Assembly: GCA_002898915.1 (NCBI GenBank)
Contig: BEHO01000057.1
Location: forward strand, 1 to 6,960
Source: a bacterium HR12
Lineage (GTDB): Bacteria; Actinomycetota; UBA4738; HRBIN12
Length of the DNA stretch: 6,960 bases
Direction of reading: 5' to 3'
Position numbers and translations under genes: made by a program
Part shown: positions 1-6,314 of the stretch, piece by piece
Numbering within the stretch: position 1 is the stretch's first letter
How the letters are laid out: the number at the start of each line of letters is the position of its first letter
Notes under the pieces: generated by a model
Databases searched by the model: none
Told to the model about the DNA's origin: nothing
Seen by the model: only the letters and a program-made list of their open reading frames with translations

Positions 1-462
1 GGCTTCGGCGTACCGGCCCTCGGGCTGGCCGGCGTGCCGCGGGACCCGGCGTTCTGGGGGGTCGTGGCGCTCGTGCTCAGCTACTCGGCCTACGTGGCCG
101 AGGTGTACCGGGCGGGGATCGAGTCCGTGCACCCCAGCCAGGTCGCGGCGGCGCGGTCGCTCGGCCTCGGGCGCTGGCCGACGCTCCGGTACGTGGTGAT
201 CCCCCAGGCCGTCCGCCGCGTGATCCCGCCCCTGCTGAACGACTTCGTCGCGCTCCAGAAGGACACCGCGCTCATCGCCTTCGTCGTCGCCGCCCCGGAG
301 GCCTTCAAGATGGCGCAGATCCAGCAGGCGGCCCGGTTCAACTTCACGCCCCTGCTCGCGGCGGCGCTGATGTTCCTCGTCATCACCGTGCCGCTCACCC
401 GGATCGTGGACTGGCTCGTCGCCCGCGAGCGCCGGCGCCGGGAGGCGGGAGGCGGCCTGTGA
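1..462 (+). CDS. Polar amino acid ABC transporter permease, 3' part (N-terminus outside window)
   Basis: This is the inner-membrane channel subunit of an amino acid uptake ABC transporter (HisM/GlnP-like family). The frame is open from base 1, so the window holds the last 153 residues; family members are usually about 215-250 residues, so roughly the first third is missing. The decisive feature is the cytoplasmic EAA loop at residues 49-70 (A-A-R-S-L-G-L-G, ending I-P-Q-A), which docks on the ATPase. It is followed by the family-typical stretch around residues 76-91 ([16 protein letters not shown]). Hydrophobic segments at about residues 18-33 and 118-132 fit membrane helices, and the protein ends in a short Arg-rich cytoplasmic tail. 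It overlaps the downstream ATPase gene by four bases (GTGA), so the two belong to one operon. The solute-binding protein and any second permease would lie upstream. The substrate cannot be read from sequence; an ectoine/EhuD-like role is possible given the ATPase. Confidence 0.93.
   Translation, partial: GFGVPALGLAGVPRDPAFWGVVALVLSYSAYVAEVYRAGIESVHPSQVAAARSLGLGRWPTLRYVVIPQAVRRVIPPLLNDFVALQKDTALIAFVVAAPEAFKMAQIQQAARFNFTPLLAAALMFLVITVPLTRIVDWLVARERRRREAGGGL
447..452 (+). promoter_or_regulatory. Shine-Dalgarno site for the ABC ATPase gene
   Basis: GGGAGG lies six bases before the GTG at 459, inside the last codons of the permease gene. It supports GTG 459 as the true start and shows that Shine-Dalgarno-led starts occur in this genome, in contrast to uvrB, uvrA and the 54-residue gene, which have none. 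The purine-rich stretch is also needed to encode the Arg/Gly tail of the permease, so it could be partly incidental. Confidence 0.5.
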
Positions 463-1235
463 CGGGAGCGGCGGGGGCGTCCGCGGCCGACGGGATCGCG
501 CTGCGCCTCGAGGGCGTCCGCAAGTCCTTCGGGAAGCTCGAGGTCCTGAGGGGGATCGACCTCACCGTCGGCGACCACGAGGTGGTCTGCCTCATCGGGG
601 CCTCGGGCTCCGGGAAGTCCACGCTCCTCCGCTGCATCAACCTGCTCGAGCCCGTCGACGGCGGCAGGATCTTCGTGCACGGCGAGGAGATCACGGCCCG
701 CGGCGTGGACGTGAACCGGATCCGGCGGCGGATCGGGATCGTCTTCCAGTCCTTCAACCTGTTCCCGCACATGACCGTGCTGCGGAACATCACGCTCGCG
801 CCGGTGAAGGCGCTCGGGCTGTCCAGGGCGGAGGCGGAGGCCCGGGCCCTCGCGCTGCTCGAGCGCTTCGGGCTCGCCGACAAGCGGGACGAGTACCCCG
901 ACCGCCTCTCGGGCGGGCAGCAGCAGCGCGTCGCCATCGTGCGGGCCCTCGCGATGGAGCCCGACATCATGCTCCTCGACGAGGTGACGAGCGCCCTCGA
1001 CCCGGAGCTCGTGGCGGAGGTCCTGAACGTGATCCGGGAGCTCGCGGCGGCGGGCATGACGATGGTGATCGCCACCCACGAGATGGCCTTCGCCCGCGAC
1101 ATCGCCGACCGGGTGTGCTTCCTGGACGGGGGCGTGATCCTGGAGGAGGGACCGCCGGAGCGGATCTTCACCGAGCCGCGCGAGGAGCGGACCCGGCGGT
1201 TCCTGCAACGGATCATCGAGGCGGGGCGGCTGTGA
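459..1235 (+). CDS. Polar amino acid ABC transporter ATP-binding protein (GlnQ/EhuA-like)
   Basis: This 258-residue ATPase powers the amino acid importer whose permease is encoded just upstream. All nucleotide-binding motifs are intact: Walker [10 protein letters not shown] at 47-55 (Lys53), Q-loop Gln97, ABC signature LSGGQQQR at 150-157, Walker B ending in Asp174-Glu175, D-loop SALD at 178-181 and switch His207. The length is normal for the family (about 240-260). The residue after Walker B Glu is Val176 (DEVTSALD) rather than the usual Pro. As I recall, this variant and the C-terminal E-E-R-T-R-x-F-L stretch resemble ectoine/hydroxyectoine transporter ATPases (EhuA), which suggests but does not prove the substrate. 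The start is the GTG overlapping the permease stop as GTGA, with a good ribosome site. The N-terminal 12 residues are a variable Ala/Gly-rich lead. This is the last gene of its operon, followed by 182 bases before uvrB. Confidence 0.95.
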   Translation: MTGAAGASAADGIALRLEGVRKSFGKLEVLRGIDLTVGDHEVVCLIGASGSGKSTLLRCINLLEPVDGGRIFVHGEEITARGVDVNRIRRRIGIVFQSFNLFPHMTVLRNITLAPVKALGLSRAEAEARALALLERFGLADKRDEYPDRLSGGQQQRVAIVRALAMEPDIMLLDEVTSALDPELVAEVLNVIRELAAAGMTMVIATHEMAFARDIADRVCFLDGGVILEEGPPERIFTEPREERTRRFLQRIIEAGRL

Positions 1236-1265
1236 CGGCCGCGATCCGGCCCTGGCCCCCTCGCC

Positions 1266-1320
1266 GATCGCTCGGGCCCACGGATCGAGGAGGAGGACGT
1301 CCTGCGGCGGGAGAGCGATC
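1266..1320. repeat. Inverted repeat enclosing a perfect palindrome
   Basis: The arms GATCGCTC (1266-1273) and GAGCGATC (1313-1320) are exact reverse complements 39 bases apart. Between them is AGGACGTCCT (1294-1303), a perfect 10-base palindrome that could bind a dimeric regulator. The arms are short and the DNA is GC-biased, so chance is a real possibility. It lies between the end of the ABC operon and the uvrB promoter, about 100 bases upstream of the -10 box. Confidence 0.35.
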
Positions 1321-1403
1321 CGGGGGAGCGGCGCCGAGGCCGCGCGCTTCGTCGGCTCCCTCGAGCTCGACGTTCCCTGAGCCCGAGCCTCGGGGCGTCC
1401 GCC

Positions 1404-1409
1404 TACAAT
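1404..1409 (+). promoter_or_regulatory. Predicted -10 box of uvrB, leaderless-type
   Basis: TACAAT matches the TANNNT -10 consensus. It lies five bases before the in-frame GTG at 1415 and eight bases before the ATG at 1418, so transcription would begin at or within a base or two of the start codon. No Shine-Dalgarno sequence precedes either start codon. No convincing -35 hexamer is seen at 16-18 bases upstream. In this GC-rich DNA an AT-rich hexamer stands out, and the same box recurs before uvrA. Confidence 0.7.
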
Positions 1410-1417
1410 CGCTGGTG

Positions 1418-3430
1418 ATGCCCCCCTTCAAGATCCACGCCGAGTTCGAGCCCGCCGGAGACCAGCCCAAGGCCATCGAGGAGCTGGTCGAGGGCATCCT
1501 GGCCGGCGAGGACCGGATCACCCTGCTCGGGGCGACCGGCACGGGGAAGACGTTCACGATCGCCCAGGTCGTGGAGCGGGTGCAGCGCCCGACGCTCGTG
1601 CTCGCGCCGAACAAGTCCCTGGCGGCCCAGCTCGCCAACGAGTTCCGGGAGTTCTTCCCGGAGAACGCCGTCGAGTACTTCGTCTCGTACTACGACTACT
1701 ACCAGCCCGAGGCGTACGTGCCGCAGACCGACACGTACATCGAGAAGGACGCCTCCATCAACGACGAGATCGAGCGCCTGCGGCACTCGGCCACGGCGGC
1801 CCTGCTCACCCGGCGCGACGTGCTCGTCGTGGCCAGCGTCTCCGCCATCTACGGCCTCGGCTCCCCCGAGGAGTACCTGGGGCAGATCCTCCGGGTGCAC
1901 CGCGGGGTGGCCACCGACATGGAGTGGGCCAAGCAGCGCCTCGTGGACATCCAGTACGAGCGGAACCAGGTGAGCCTCACCCGCGGCCGGTTCCGGGTCC
2001 AGGGCGACGTCCTCGAGGTGTTCCCCGCCTACGAGGAGACCGCGGTGCGCATCGAGTGGTGGGGGGACGAGATCGAGCGGATCACGCGCTTCGACCCCCT
2101 CACCGGGGAGATCCTCGGCGAGCTCGACGAGATCACGATCTACCCGGCCACCCACTACGTGGCCTCGGGGGAGCGGATGGCGCGGGCCATCGCCGCGATC
2201 GAGCAGGAGCTCGCCGAGCGGCTGGCCTGGCTGGAGTCCCAGGGCAAGCTGCTCGAAGCGGAGCGGCTGCGGATGCGGACCACGTACGACCTCGAGATGC
2301 TGCGCGAGGTGGGGTTCTGCTCCGGCATCGAGAACTACGCCCGCCACATCGACGGACGGGCGCCCGGCGAGCCCCCGTACACCCTCCTCGACTACTTCCC
2401 CGAGGACTTCCTGTGCGTGATCGACGAGTCCCACGTGACGGTCCCGCAGCTCCACGGGATGTACGAGGGGGACCGGACCCGCAAGGAGACCTTGGTCGAG
2501 TACGGGTTCCGCCTGCCCTCGGCCCTCGACAACCGCCCCCTCCGGTTCGAGGAGTTCATCGCCAAGGTCCCGCAGATCGTGTTCATGTCGGCCACGCCCG
2601 GCCCCTACGAGCTGCGGGTGAGCAAGCGGGTCGTCGAGCAGATCGTGCGGCCCACCGGCCTCGTCGACCCCGAGGTCCAGGTGCGCCCGACGCGCGGCCA
2701 GGTGGACGACCTCATCGAGGAGATCCGCAAGCGGGCGGCGGCGAACCAGCGGGTCCTCGTCACCACCCTCACCAAGAAGATGGCTGAGGACCTGACCGAC
2801 TACCTCCTCGAGATGGGGATCCGGGTGCGGTACCTGCACTCCGAGATCGACACCCTCCAGCGCATCGAGATCATCCGCGACCTGCGGCTCGGCGAGTTCG
2901 ACGTCCTGGTCGGCATCAACCTCCTCCGGGAGGGCCTCGACCTGCCGGAGGTCTCGCTCGTGGCCATCCTCGACGCGGACAAGGAGGGGTTCCTGCGCTC
3001 GGAGACCTCGCTGATCCAGACCATCGGCCGTGCGGCGAGGAACGTCGACGGCACCGTGATCATGTACGCCGACGACGTCACCGACTCGATGCGGGCGGCG
3101 ATCTCCGAGACCCAGCGCCGGCGGAAGATCCAGATGGAGTACAACCGGCGGCACGGCATCGATCCCACGACCGTGCGGAAGAAGGTCTCGGACATCCTCC
3201 TCGCGATGGCGGCCGAGGGGCAGACGACCGCGCCCAGGCGCGAGGGTCGCCGCCGGGCGCGGCCGGAGATGCCCACGGAGGAGCTGGAGCGGCTGATCCG
3301 CAGCCTGGAGGAGGAGATGCACGAGGCCGCCAGGGAGCTGCGGTTCGAGTACGCGGCCAGGCTCCGCGACGAGGTCCACGAGCTCCGCAGGGAGCTGCGC
3401 GCGATGCGCGAGGCCGGGGTGGGTTCGTGA
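1418..3430 (+). CDS. uvrB: UvrABC excision nuclease subunit B
   Basis: UvrB is the DNA-damage verification subunit of nucleotide excision repair. UvrA loads it onto damaged DNA, and it then recruits UvrC for the dual incision. The protein is 670 residues, the usual UvrB length. Visible motifs are Walker A GATGTGKT at 38-45 (Lys44), the damage-probing beta-hairpin region with Tyr91, Tyr92, Tyr94 and Tyr95, helicase motif II DESH at 336-339, and motif [10 protein letters not shown] at 534-541. The C-terminal UVR helical hairpin that contacts UvrC lies at about 620-658. ATG 1418 gives the canonical M-P-P-F-K-I start with F-x-P-x-G-D-Q-P close behind. GTG 1415 would add one residue and cannot be excluded. 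A TACAAT box directly upstream suggests a leaderless mRNA. The stop codon overlaps the amidohydrolase start by four bases, so uvrB is probably the first gene of a two-gene operon. It is intact, with no missing key residues. Confidence 0.99.
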   Translation: MPPFKIHAEFEPAGDQPKAIEELVEGILAGEDRITLLGATGTGKTFTIAQVVERVQRPTLVLAPNKSLAAQLANEFREFFPENAVEYFVSYYDYYQPEAYVPQTDTYIEKDASINDEIERLRHSATAALLTRRDVLVVASVSAIYGLGSPEEYLGQILRVHRGVATDMEWAKQRLVDIQYERNQVSLTRGRFRVQGDVLEVFPAYEETAVRIEWWGDEIERITRFDPLTGEILGELDEITIYPATHYVASGERMARAIAAIEQELAERLAWLESQGKLLEAERLRMRTTYDLEMLREVGFCSGIENYARHIDGRAPGEPPYTLLDYFPEDFLCVIDESHVTVPQLHGMYEGDRTRKETLVEYGFRLPSALDNRPLRFEEFIAKVPQIVFMSATPGPYELRVSKRVVEQIVRPTGLVDPEVQVRPTRGQVDDLIEEIRKRAAANQRVLVTTLTKKMAEDLTDYLLEMGIRVRYLHSEIDTLQRIEIIRDLRLGEFDVLVGINLLREGLDLPEVSLVAILDADKEGFLRSETSLIQTIGRAARNVDGTVIMYADDVTDSMRAAISETQRRRKIQMEYNRRHGIDPTTVRKKVSDILLAMAAEGQTTAPRREGRRRARPEMPTEELERLIRSLEEEMHEAARELRFEYAARLRDEVHELRRELRAMREAGVGS

Positions 3431-4473
3431 GCCGGGCCCTCGTGGTCCGGGCGCCGATGGCGTGGCTGGCGCCCGGGCGGACGGTCACCGACGCGGTCGT
3501 CGTGATCGAGCGGGGGGTGATCACCTACGCCGGTGTGGCGGGCGGAGCGCCGGAGCCGAGGGAGGCGGAGGAGGTCACGGTGGACGGCTTCGTCCTGCCC
3601 GCCATCGCCGACCGGCACGTGCACATCGGGCTGTCGGATCCGGCCGCGGTCCTGATGCGGGGCGTGACGGCCGTCCGCGATCTCGGATGGCCGCCGGACG
3701 TCATCTTCTCCCTGGCCGACGCGTCGGAGCTCCCCAGCTACCACGGGCCGCTGATCCGCGCGGTGGGGCCGATGCTGACGGCGCCGGGTGGCTACCCCAC
3801 CCGCGAGCGGTGGGCGCCGCCCGGCACGGGGCTCGAGCTCCACGATCCGGGCGAGGCGGAGCGCGCCGTCCGGATGCTCGCCGCGCGGGGAGCCGTCGCC
3901 ATCAAGGTCGCGCTGAACGCGGCGGCCGGCCCGACCCCCTCGGACGCGGACCTCGCGGCCATCTGTCGGACGGCCGCCGAGGAGAAGCTCCCCGTGGTCG
4001 CCCACGTCGAGGGCCCCGGGCAGGTCGAGCGGGCGCTCGGCGCCGGGGTCCGCGAGCTCGCCCACACGCCGTGGACGGAGCCCCTGCCCGACCGCGTGGT
4101 GGCAGCGCTCGCCAAGGGGGTCCGGATCGTCTCGACCCTCGACATCCAGAGCTTCGGTGGGGACACGCCGGAGGTGCGGACGGCCATCGACAACCTCCGC
4201 CGGTTCCACGAGGCCGGCGGGGTGGTGCTGTACGGGACCGATCTCGGGAACGGCCCCATCCCGCCCGGGGTGGACGTCCGGGAGGTCCTCCTCCTCGCCG
4301 AAGCGGGGCTGGAGGCCGAGGAGATCGTTCAGGCGATGGCCCGAGGTCCCCTGCAGCGCAACGCCCCCGGGGATCTGCTGGCCCTGGGGCGGAACCCCTT
4401 CGAGGAGCTCGACGCCTTCGCCGACCTGCGCCTGGTCGTCCGCGGTGGCCGCGTCGTCCACCGCCGGGGCTGA
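3427..4473 (+). CDS. Metal-dependent amidohydrolase (imidazolonepropionase-related family)
   Basis: This 348-residue enzyme belongs to the amidohydrolase superfamily, which hydrolyses amide or ester-like bonds using one or two metal ions in a TIM barrel. The likely metal ligands are all present in order: HxH His64/His66 in P-A-I-A-D-R-H-V-H, Lys160 (probably carbamylated), His193 in VAHVEG, His213 in LAHTPW and Asp272 in YGTDLG. The N-terminal strands (about 1-57) and the C-terminal V-V-R-G-G-R-V-V segment form the usual small beta-sandwich. At about 350 residues it is shorter than many relatives (400-450), which fits a compact subgroup. There is no signal peptide, so it is probably cytoplasmic. 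It starts at a GTG that overlaps the uvrB stop as GTGA, with only a weak purine-rich GGTGGG upstream, suggesting translational coupling. The substrate is not predictable; cyclic amides, dipeptides and similar compounds are all possible. A direct role in DNA repair is not implied by the fold. Confidence 0.9.
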   Translation: MSRALVVRAPMAWLAPGRTVTDAVVVIERGVITYAGVAGGAPEPREAEEVTVDGFVLPAIADRHVHIGLSDPAAVLMRGVTAVRDLGWPPDVIFSLADASELPSYHGPLIRAVGPMLTAPGGYPTRERWAPPGTGLELHDPGEAERAVRMLAARGAVAIKVALNAAAGPTPSDADLAAICRTAAEEKLPVVAHVEGPGQVERALGAGVRELAHTPWTEPLPDRVVAALAKGVRIVSTLDIQSFGGDTPEVRTAIDNLRRFHEAGGVVLYGTDLGNGPIPPGVDVREVLLLAEAGLEAEEIVQAMARGPLQRNAPGDLLALGRNPFEELDAFADLRLVVRGGRVVHRRG

Positions 4474-4474
4474 G

Positions 4475-4484
4475 CCCGCGCGGG
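4475..4484. repeat. 10-base palindrome between convergent gene ends
   Basis: CCCGCGCGGG is a perfect palindrome that fills nearly all of the 11 bases separating the stop codons of the amidohydrolase (+) and the PLP enzyme (-). It might act as a compact bidirectional stop or pause structure, but the possible RNA stem is only about three base pairs and there is no U-tract. Chance is plausible in this GC-rich DNA. Confidence 0.3.
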
Positions 4485-5636
4485 TCAGAGCAGCCGGGCG
4501 AGCTCGTCGAAGCAGCGGTCCACGTCCGGCTCGGTGTTGAAGAAGTGCGGGCTGATCCGCAGGCCGTCGCCCCGCACGTCGGTGCAGACGTCGCGCTCGA
4601 GCAGGGCGCGGCCGATCTCGGCGGCCCCCGGGCCCACCTGCACGTTCACCAGACCGGCCCGGGCCTCGCGCTCGCGCGGCGTGCGGACCGGGAGGCCGAG
4701 GGCGTCGGCCCGGGCGATCACGTGGTCGGTGAGCTCGCCCTGGCGGGCGCGGATCCGCTCCGGCGTGACCTCCGAGATCACGTCCATGCCGCCCTGGGCG
4801 AGGAAGACGACGGGGGCCGGCGGCGTCCCGTGCTCGAGGCGCCGGGCCGTGGGGTGGTAGTCGAGGTGCTCGAGGTCGAAGGAGAACGGCTCCCGGGTGG
4901 CGAACCAGCCCGTCAGCGCCGGCTCGAGCCGGGGGAGCAGGTCCCGCCGCGCGTAGAGGAAGGCGAGGCCGGGCCCGCCGCACATCCACTTCAGCACCCC
5001 GGCCGTGTAGAGGTCGCACCCCAGCGCGTGGAGGTCCAGGGGGACCACGCCGAGCCCGTGGTAGTCATCGACGAAGGACAGGGCGCCGCGCTCGCGCGCC
5101 ATCCGAGCGATGGTCTGCGTGTCCTGGAGCGCTCCCGAGCGGTAGAGGACCCGGTTCACCATGACGAGCGCCGTCCGCTCGTCGATCGCCCGGTCGTACT
5201 CCTCCAGCGGGATCGTGAGGCCGTCCGGGGAGCGGACCACGCGGATCTCGGCCCCCCGGCGGCGCTGGGCGAGCCACACGTGGCCGGCGGTGGGGAAGTC
5301 CAGCTCCGAGAGGACGATCACCGGCCGCTCGCTGAGGTCGAGGGCGGAGGCGACGGTGGAGACGGCGATCGAGACGTTGGTCGTGATCGCGACCTCGTCC
5401 GGGTCGCAGCCGGCGAGGGCGGAGAAGGAGCGCTTCAGCGCGCCCATCGCCGGGAACACGTGCTCCATCCACACGTGGTCGGGGGCGCCCCGCGAGGCCC
5501 AGGCGTCCAGGTACGCCTCGAGCCTGGCCCGGGCGCGCACCCCGATCGGCCCCAAGGACGCGCTGATCAGGTACGCCTTCCGGGCGAGGACGGGGAACTC
5601 GTCCCGGTAGTCGGCGAGGTCCCTGGGCGCGCCCAC
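4485..5636 (-). CDS. Class V aminotransferase / kynureninase-like PLP-dependent enzyme
   Basis: This 383-residue fold-type I PLP enzyme belongs to the aminotransferase class V group. Its closest look is to kynureninase and related lyases. Lys216 in Y-T-A-G-V-L-K-W is the expected Schiff-base lysine. Asp190 with His193 (DDYH) matches the D-x-x-H pair that holds the PLP pyridine nitrogen. T-T-N-V-S at 85-89 fits the cofactor phosphate loop, and L-T-G-W-F at 241-245 resembles the kynureninase G-W-F/W segment. Arg360 in G-L-R-I-S-P-H-F is positioned for a substrate carboxylate. True kynureninases are usually about 400-420 residues, so the shorter length and altered loops leave the reaction open: it may be a transaminase, lyase or desulfurase. 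Its GTG start follows the VOC gene stop by three bases, so it is the third gene of the minus-strand operon. No Shine-Dalgarno is evident, so reinitiation is likely. It has no companion kynurenine-pathway genes in the window. Confidence 0.88.
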   Translation of the reverse strand: MGAPRDLADYRDEFPVLARKAYLISASLGPIGVRARARLEAYLDAWASRGAPDHVWMEHVFPAMGALKRSFSALAGCDPDEVAITTNVSIAVSTVASALDLSERPVIVLSELDFPTAGHVWLAQRRRGAEIRVVRSPDGLTIPLEEYDRAIDERTALVMVNRVLYRSGALQDTQTIARMARERGALSFVDDYHGLGVVPLDLHALGCDLYTAGVLKWMCGGPGLAFLYARRDLLPRLEPALTGWFATREPFSFDLEHLDYHPTARRLEHGTPPAPVVFLAQGGMDVISEVTPERIRARQGELTDHVIARADALGLPVRTPREREARAGLVNVQVGPGAAEIGRALLERDVCTDVRGDGLRISPHFFNTEPDVDRCFDELARLL

Positions 5637-5639
5637 GGC

Positions 5640-6065
5640 TCAGCGGCGGGCGTCGGCCGCGGCGGGCCCGCGCGGCCGGTAGACGTACTCGAGCTTGAAC
5701 CGGTCGGGATCCTCGAAGTACACGGCGTAGTAGGGGTCGTCCTCGGTGCCCTGGTCGAGCGGCCCCCCGTACAGGACGGGGATCCGGCGCTCGCGCAGCC
5801 ACGCGTGGAACTCGTCCACGGCCTCCCGCGAGGGCGCTCGGAGCGCGAGGTGGTTGACGCCGATCCGCTTGCGGTGGAACCCGTGGTAGAGGAAGGGCTC
5901 GGCCGTCTGGACGAGGGTGAGGTAGCCGGACGCGTCGCCGAAGGAGACCCAGTCCTCCCCCCGATCCAGCTCGCGGAGCCCCAGGTGCCCGAGGACCTCC
6001 CGGTAGAAGGCCTCCGACACCTCGAGGCTCCGCACGTTGAGATCCAGGTGGTGGAAGACCCCCAC
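5640..6065 (-). CDS. VOC-fold (glyoxalase/fosfomycin resistance/extradiol dioxygenase superfamily) protein
   Basis: This 141-residue protein has the two beta-alpha-beta-beta-beta modules of vicinal oxygen chelate proteins, at about 3-54 and 68-130. Likely metal ligands are His6 (F-H-H-L-D-L), His72 (V-N-H-L-A-L) and Glu126 (F-K-L-E-Y-V), corresponding by eye to His5, His74 and Glu122 of E. coli glyoxalase I. The position of that enzyme's Glu56 appears to be Thr50 here. A three-ligand His-His-Glu site is therefore more likely than a glyoxalase I site, as in extradiol dioxygenase-type or fosfomycin-thiol-transferase-type members. D-P-D-R-F-K-L-E near the C-terminus is the common VOC ending. The GTG start at 6065 was chosen because it begins just before the first beta strand and lies five bases after the upstream 54-residue gene. 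The protein is cytoplasmic and soluble. The downstream PLP-enzyme gene follows by three bases. The substrate is unknown. Confidence 0.88.
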   Translation of the reverse strand: MGVFHHLDLNVRSLEVSEAFYREVLGHLGLRELDRGEDWVSFGDASGYLTLVQTAEPFLYHGFHRKRIGVNHLALRAPSREAVDEFHAWLRERRIPVLYGGPLDQGTEDDPYYAVYFEDPDRFKLEYVYRPRGPAAADARR

Positions 6066-6070
6066 CGTGC

Positions 6071-6235
6071 TCAGCCCCCCGCCTCCGGCGGCGCCTCGGC
6101 CTCCTCGTCCTCGTGCCGCAGGAGGTCGTCGATGGAGAGGGGGTGGCGGGCGTCGGCGAGCTCGCCCCGGTCGGCGTCGACGCCGCCGGTGCGGAGCGCC
6201 GCGGGGAGGTGCTCGAGCCCGCTCCGATCGGTCAC
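6071..6235 (-). CDS. Small acidic protein of unknown function, first gene of the minus operon
   Basis: I do not recognise this 54-residue protein. It is strongly acidic: 14 Asp/Glu, five Arg and no Lys. It has a short amphipathic-looking segment [13 protein letters not shown] at 33-45 and a Pro/Gly-rich tail. It has no cysteines, no signal peptide and no membrane helix. Three points support a real gene. A TATGCT box lies six bases before its GTG, in the same arrangement as uvrB and uvrA. Its stop codon is only five bases from the VOC start. The minus operon otherwise has no promoter next to its first long gene. The reading frame continues upstream past 6235, across the divergent promoter and into antisense uvrA, but that extension would run through the promoter and is unlikely. 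An alternative is that this stretch is an untranslated leader for the VOC gene. Confidence 0.6.
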   Translation of the reverse strand: MTDRSGLEHLPAALRTGGVDADRGELADARHPLSIDDLLRHEDEEAEAPPEAGG

Positions 6236-6241
6236 GTGGGG

Positions 6242-6247
6242 AGCATA
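6242..6247 (-). promoter_or_regulatory. Predicted -10 box of the minus-strand operon, leaderless-type
   Basis: Read on the minus strand this is TATGCT, a good TANNNT match, ending six bases before the GTG at 6235. No Shine-Dalgarno precedes that GTG, so the mRNA would start at or next to the start codon. It lies back to back with the uvrA promoter box, the inner edges of the two hexamers being 54 bases apart. There is no recognisable -35 hexamer; the expected position (about 6265-6270) is pure G/C. Confidence 0.6.
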
Positions 6248-6255
6248 GCCCGGCC

Positions 6256-6265
6256 GCCGGCCGGC
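6256..6265. repeat. GC palindrome in the divergent promoter region
   Basis: GCCGGCCGGC is a perfect 10-base palindrome lying between the -10 box and expected -35 region of the minus-strand promoter. It could be a regulator site or a cruciform seed, but it is made of GGCC/CCGG units that are frequent in this DNA. Confidence 0.3.
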
Positions 6266-6270
6266 GGGCG

Positions 6271-6292
6271 CGGGTCCGGGCGCCGGGTCCGG
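6271..6292. repeat. Tandem 9-base direct repeat in the divergent promoter region
   Basis: CGGGTCCGG occurs exactly twice, at 6271-6279 and 6284-6292, with 13-base spacing start to start. The pair covers the expected -35 region of the uvrA promoter (about 6279-6284) and abuts the expected -35 region of the minus-strand promoter. It is therefore placed where one bound regulator could affect both directions. Nothing else in the sequence identifies the protein that would bind it. Confidence 0.4.
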
Positions 6293-6301
6293 TCCCACCC
6301 G

Positions 6302-6307
6302 TACAAT
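6302..6307 (+). promoter_or_regulatory. Predicted -10 box of uvrA, leaderless-type
   Basis: TACAAT, identical to the box before uvrB, ends seven bases before the GTG at 6315. No Shine-Dalgarno sequence lies between them, so a leaderless uvrA transcript starting at the GTG is predicted. Each of the two boxes is followed by a C (TACAATC). No -35 hexamer is recognisable. Confidence 0.7.
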
Positions 6308-6314
6308 CCCGCGC

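Larger units (their letters stand above)
1236..1417. other. Intergenic region between the ABC operon and uvrB
   Basis: These 182 bases hold no convincing gene. The uvrB reading frame stays open through them, but the translation has no similarity to UvrB N-termini. The region carries an 8-base inverted repeat (1266-1273 with 1313-1320) enclosing a 10-base perfect palindrome (1294-1303). A small CCCGA/TCGGG hairpin with a three-base loop sits at 1382-1394, and the uvrB promoter box is at 1404-1409. No U-tract terminator for the ABC operon is visible. A clean actinobacterial SOS box (GAAC-N4-GTTC) is also absent. Confidence 0.6.

Noticed and set aside
1361..1377. Possible LexA/SOS box upstream of uvrB (TCGAGC and GTTCCC half-sites)
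   Set aside because: The half-sites are degenerate and separated by five rather than four bases, unlike the GAAC-N4-GTTC actinobacterial box. Nothing better was seen before uvrA.
1115..1417. Upstream extension of the uvrB frame by 101 codons
   Set aside because: It would overlap the ABC ATPase and carries no UvrB similarity. The canonical UvrB N-terminus and the promoter box both point to 1415-1418.
1403..3379. Minus-strand open frame of 658 codons across uvrB
   Set aside because: It is a GC-bias shadow antisense to an unmistakable, full-length uvrB. Its translation is rich in Leu/Gly/Asp/Val/His with no recognisable domain.
2800..5019. Minus-strand open frame of 739 codons
   Set aside because: It runs antisense through uvrB and the amidohydrolase and out of frame over the PLP enzyme, with an Arg/Pro/Gly/Ala-rich, low-complexity product.
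5640..6065. Annotation of the VOC protein as glyoxalase I or as an antibiotic resistance determinant
   Set aside because: The fourth glyoxalase metal ligand appears to be replaced by Thr, and VOC-fold similarity alone does not identify a fosfomycin- or bleomycin-acting protein.
4485..6235. Kynurenine (tryptophan) degradation operon
   Set aside because: Only the PLP enzyme resembles this pathway, and only loosely. No tryptophan dioxygenase, formamidase or kynurenine monooxygenase gene is present in the window.
3462..6248. Plus-strand open frame of 928 codons
   Set aside because: It overlaps the amidohydrolase in another frame and is antisense to all three minus-operon genes. The product is Arg/Gly/Ala/Pro/Glu-biased with no domain, which is typical of very high-GC DNA.
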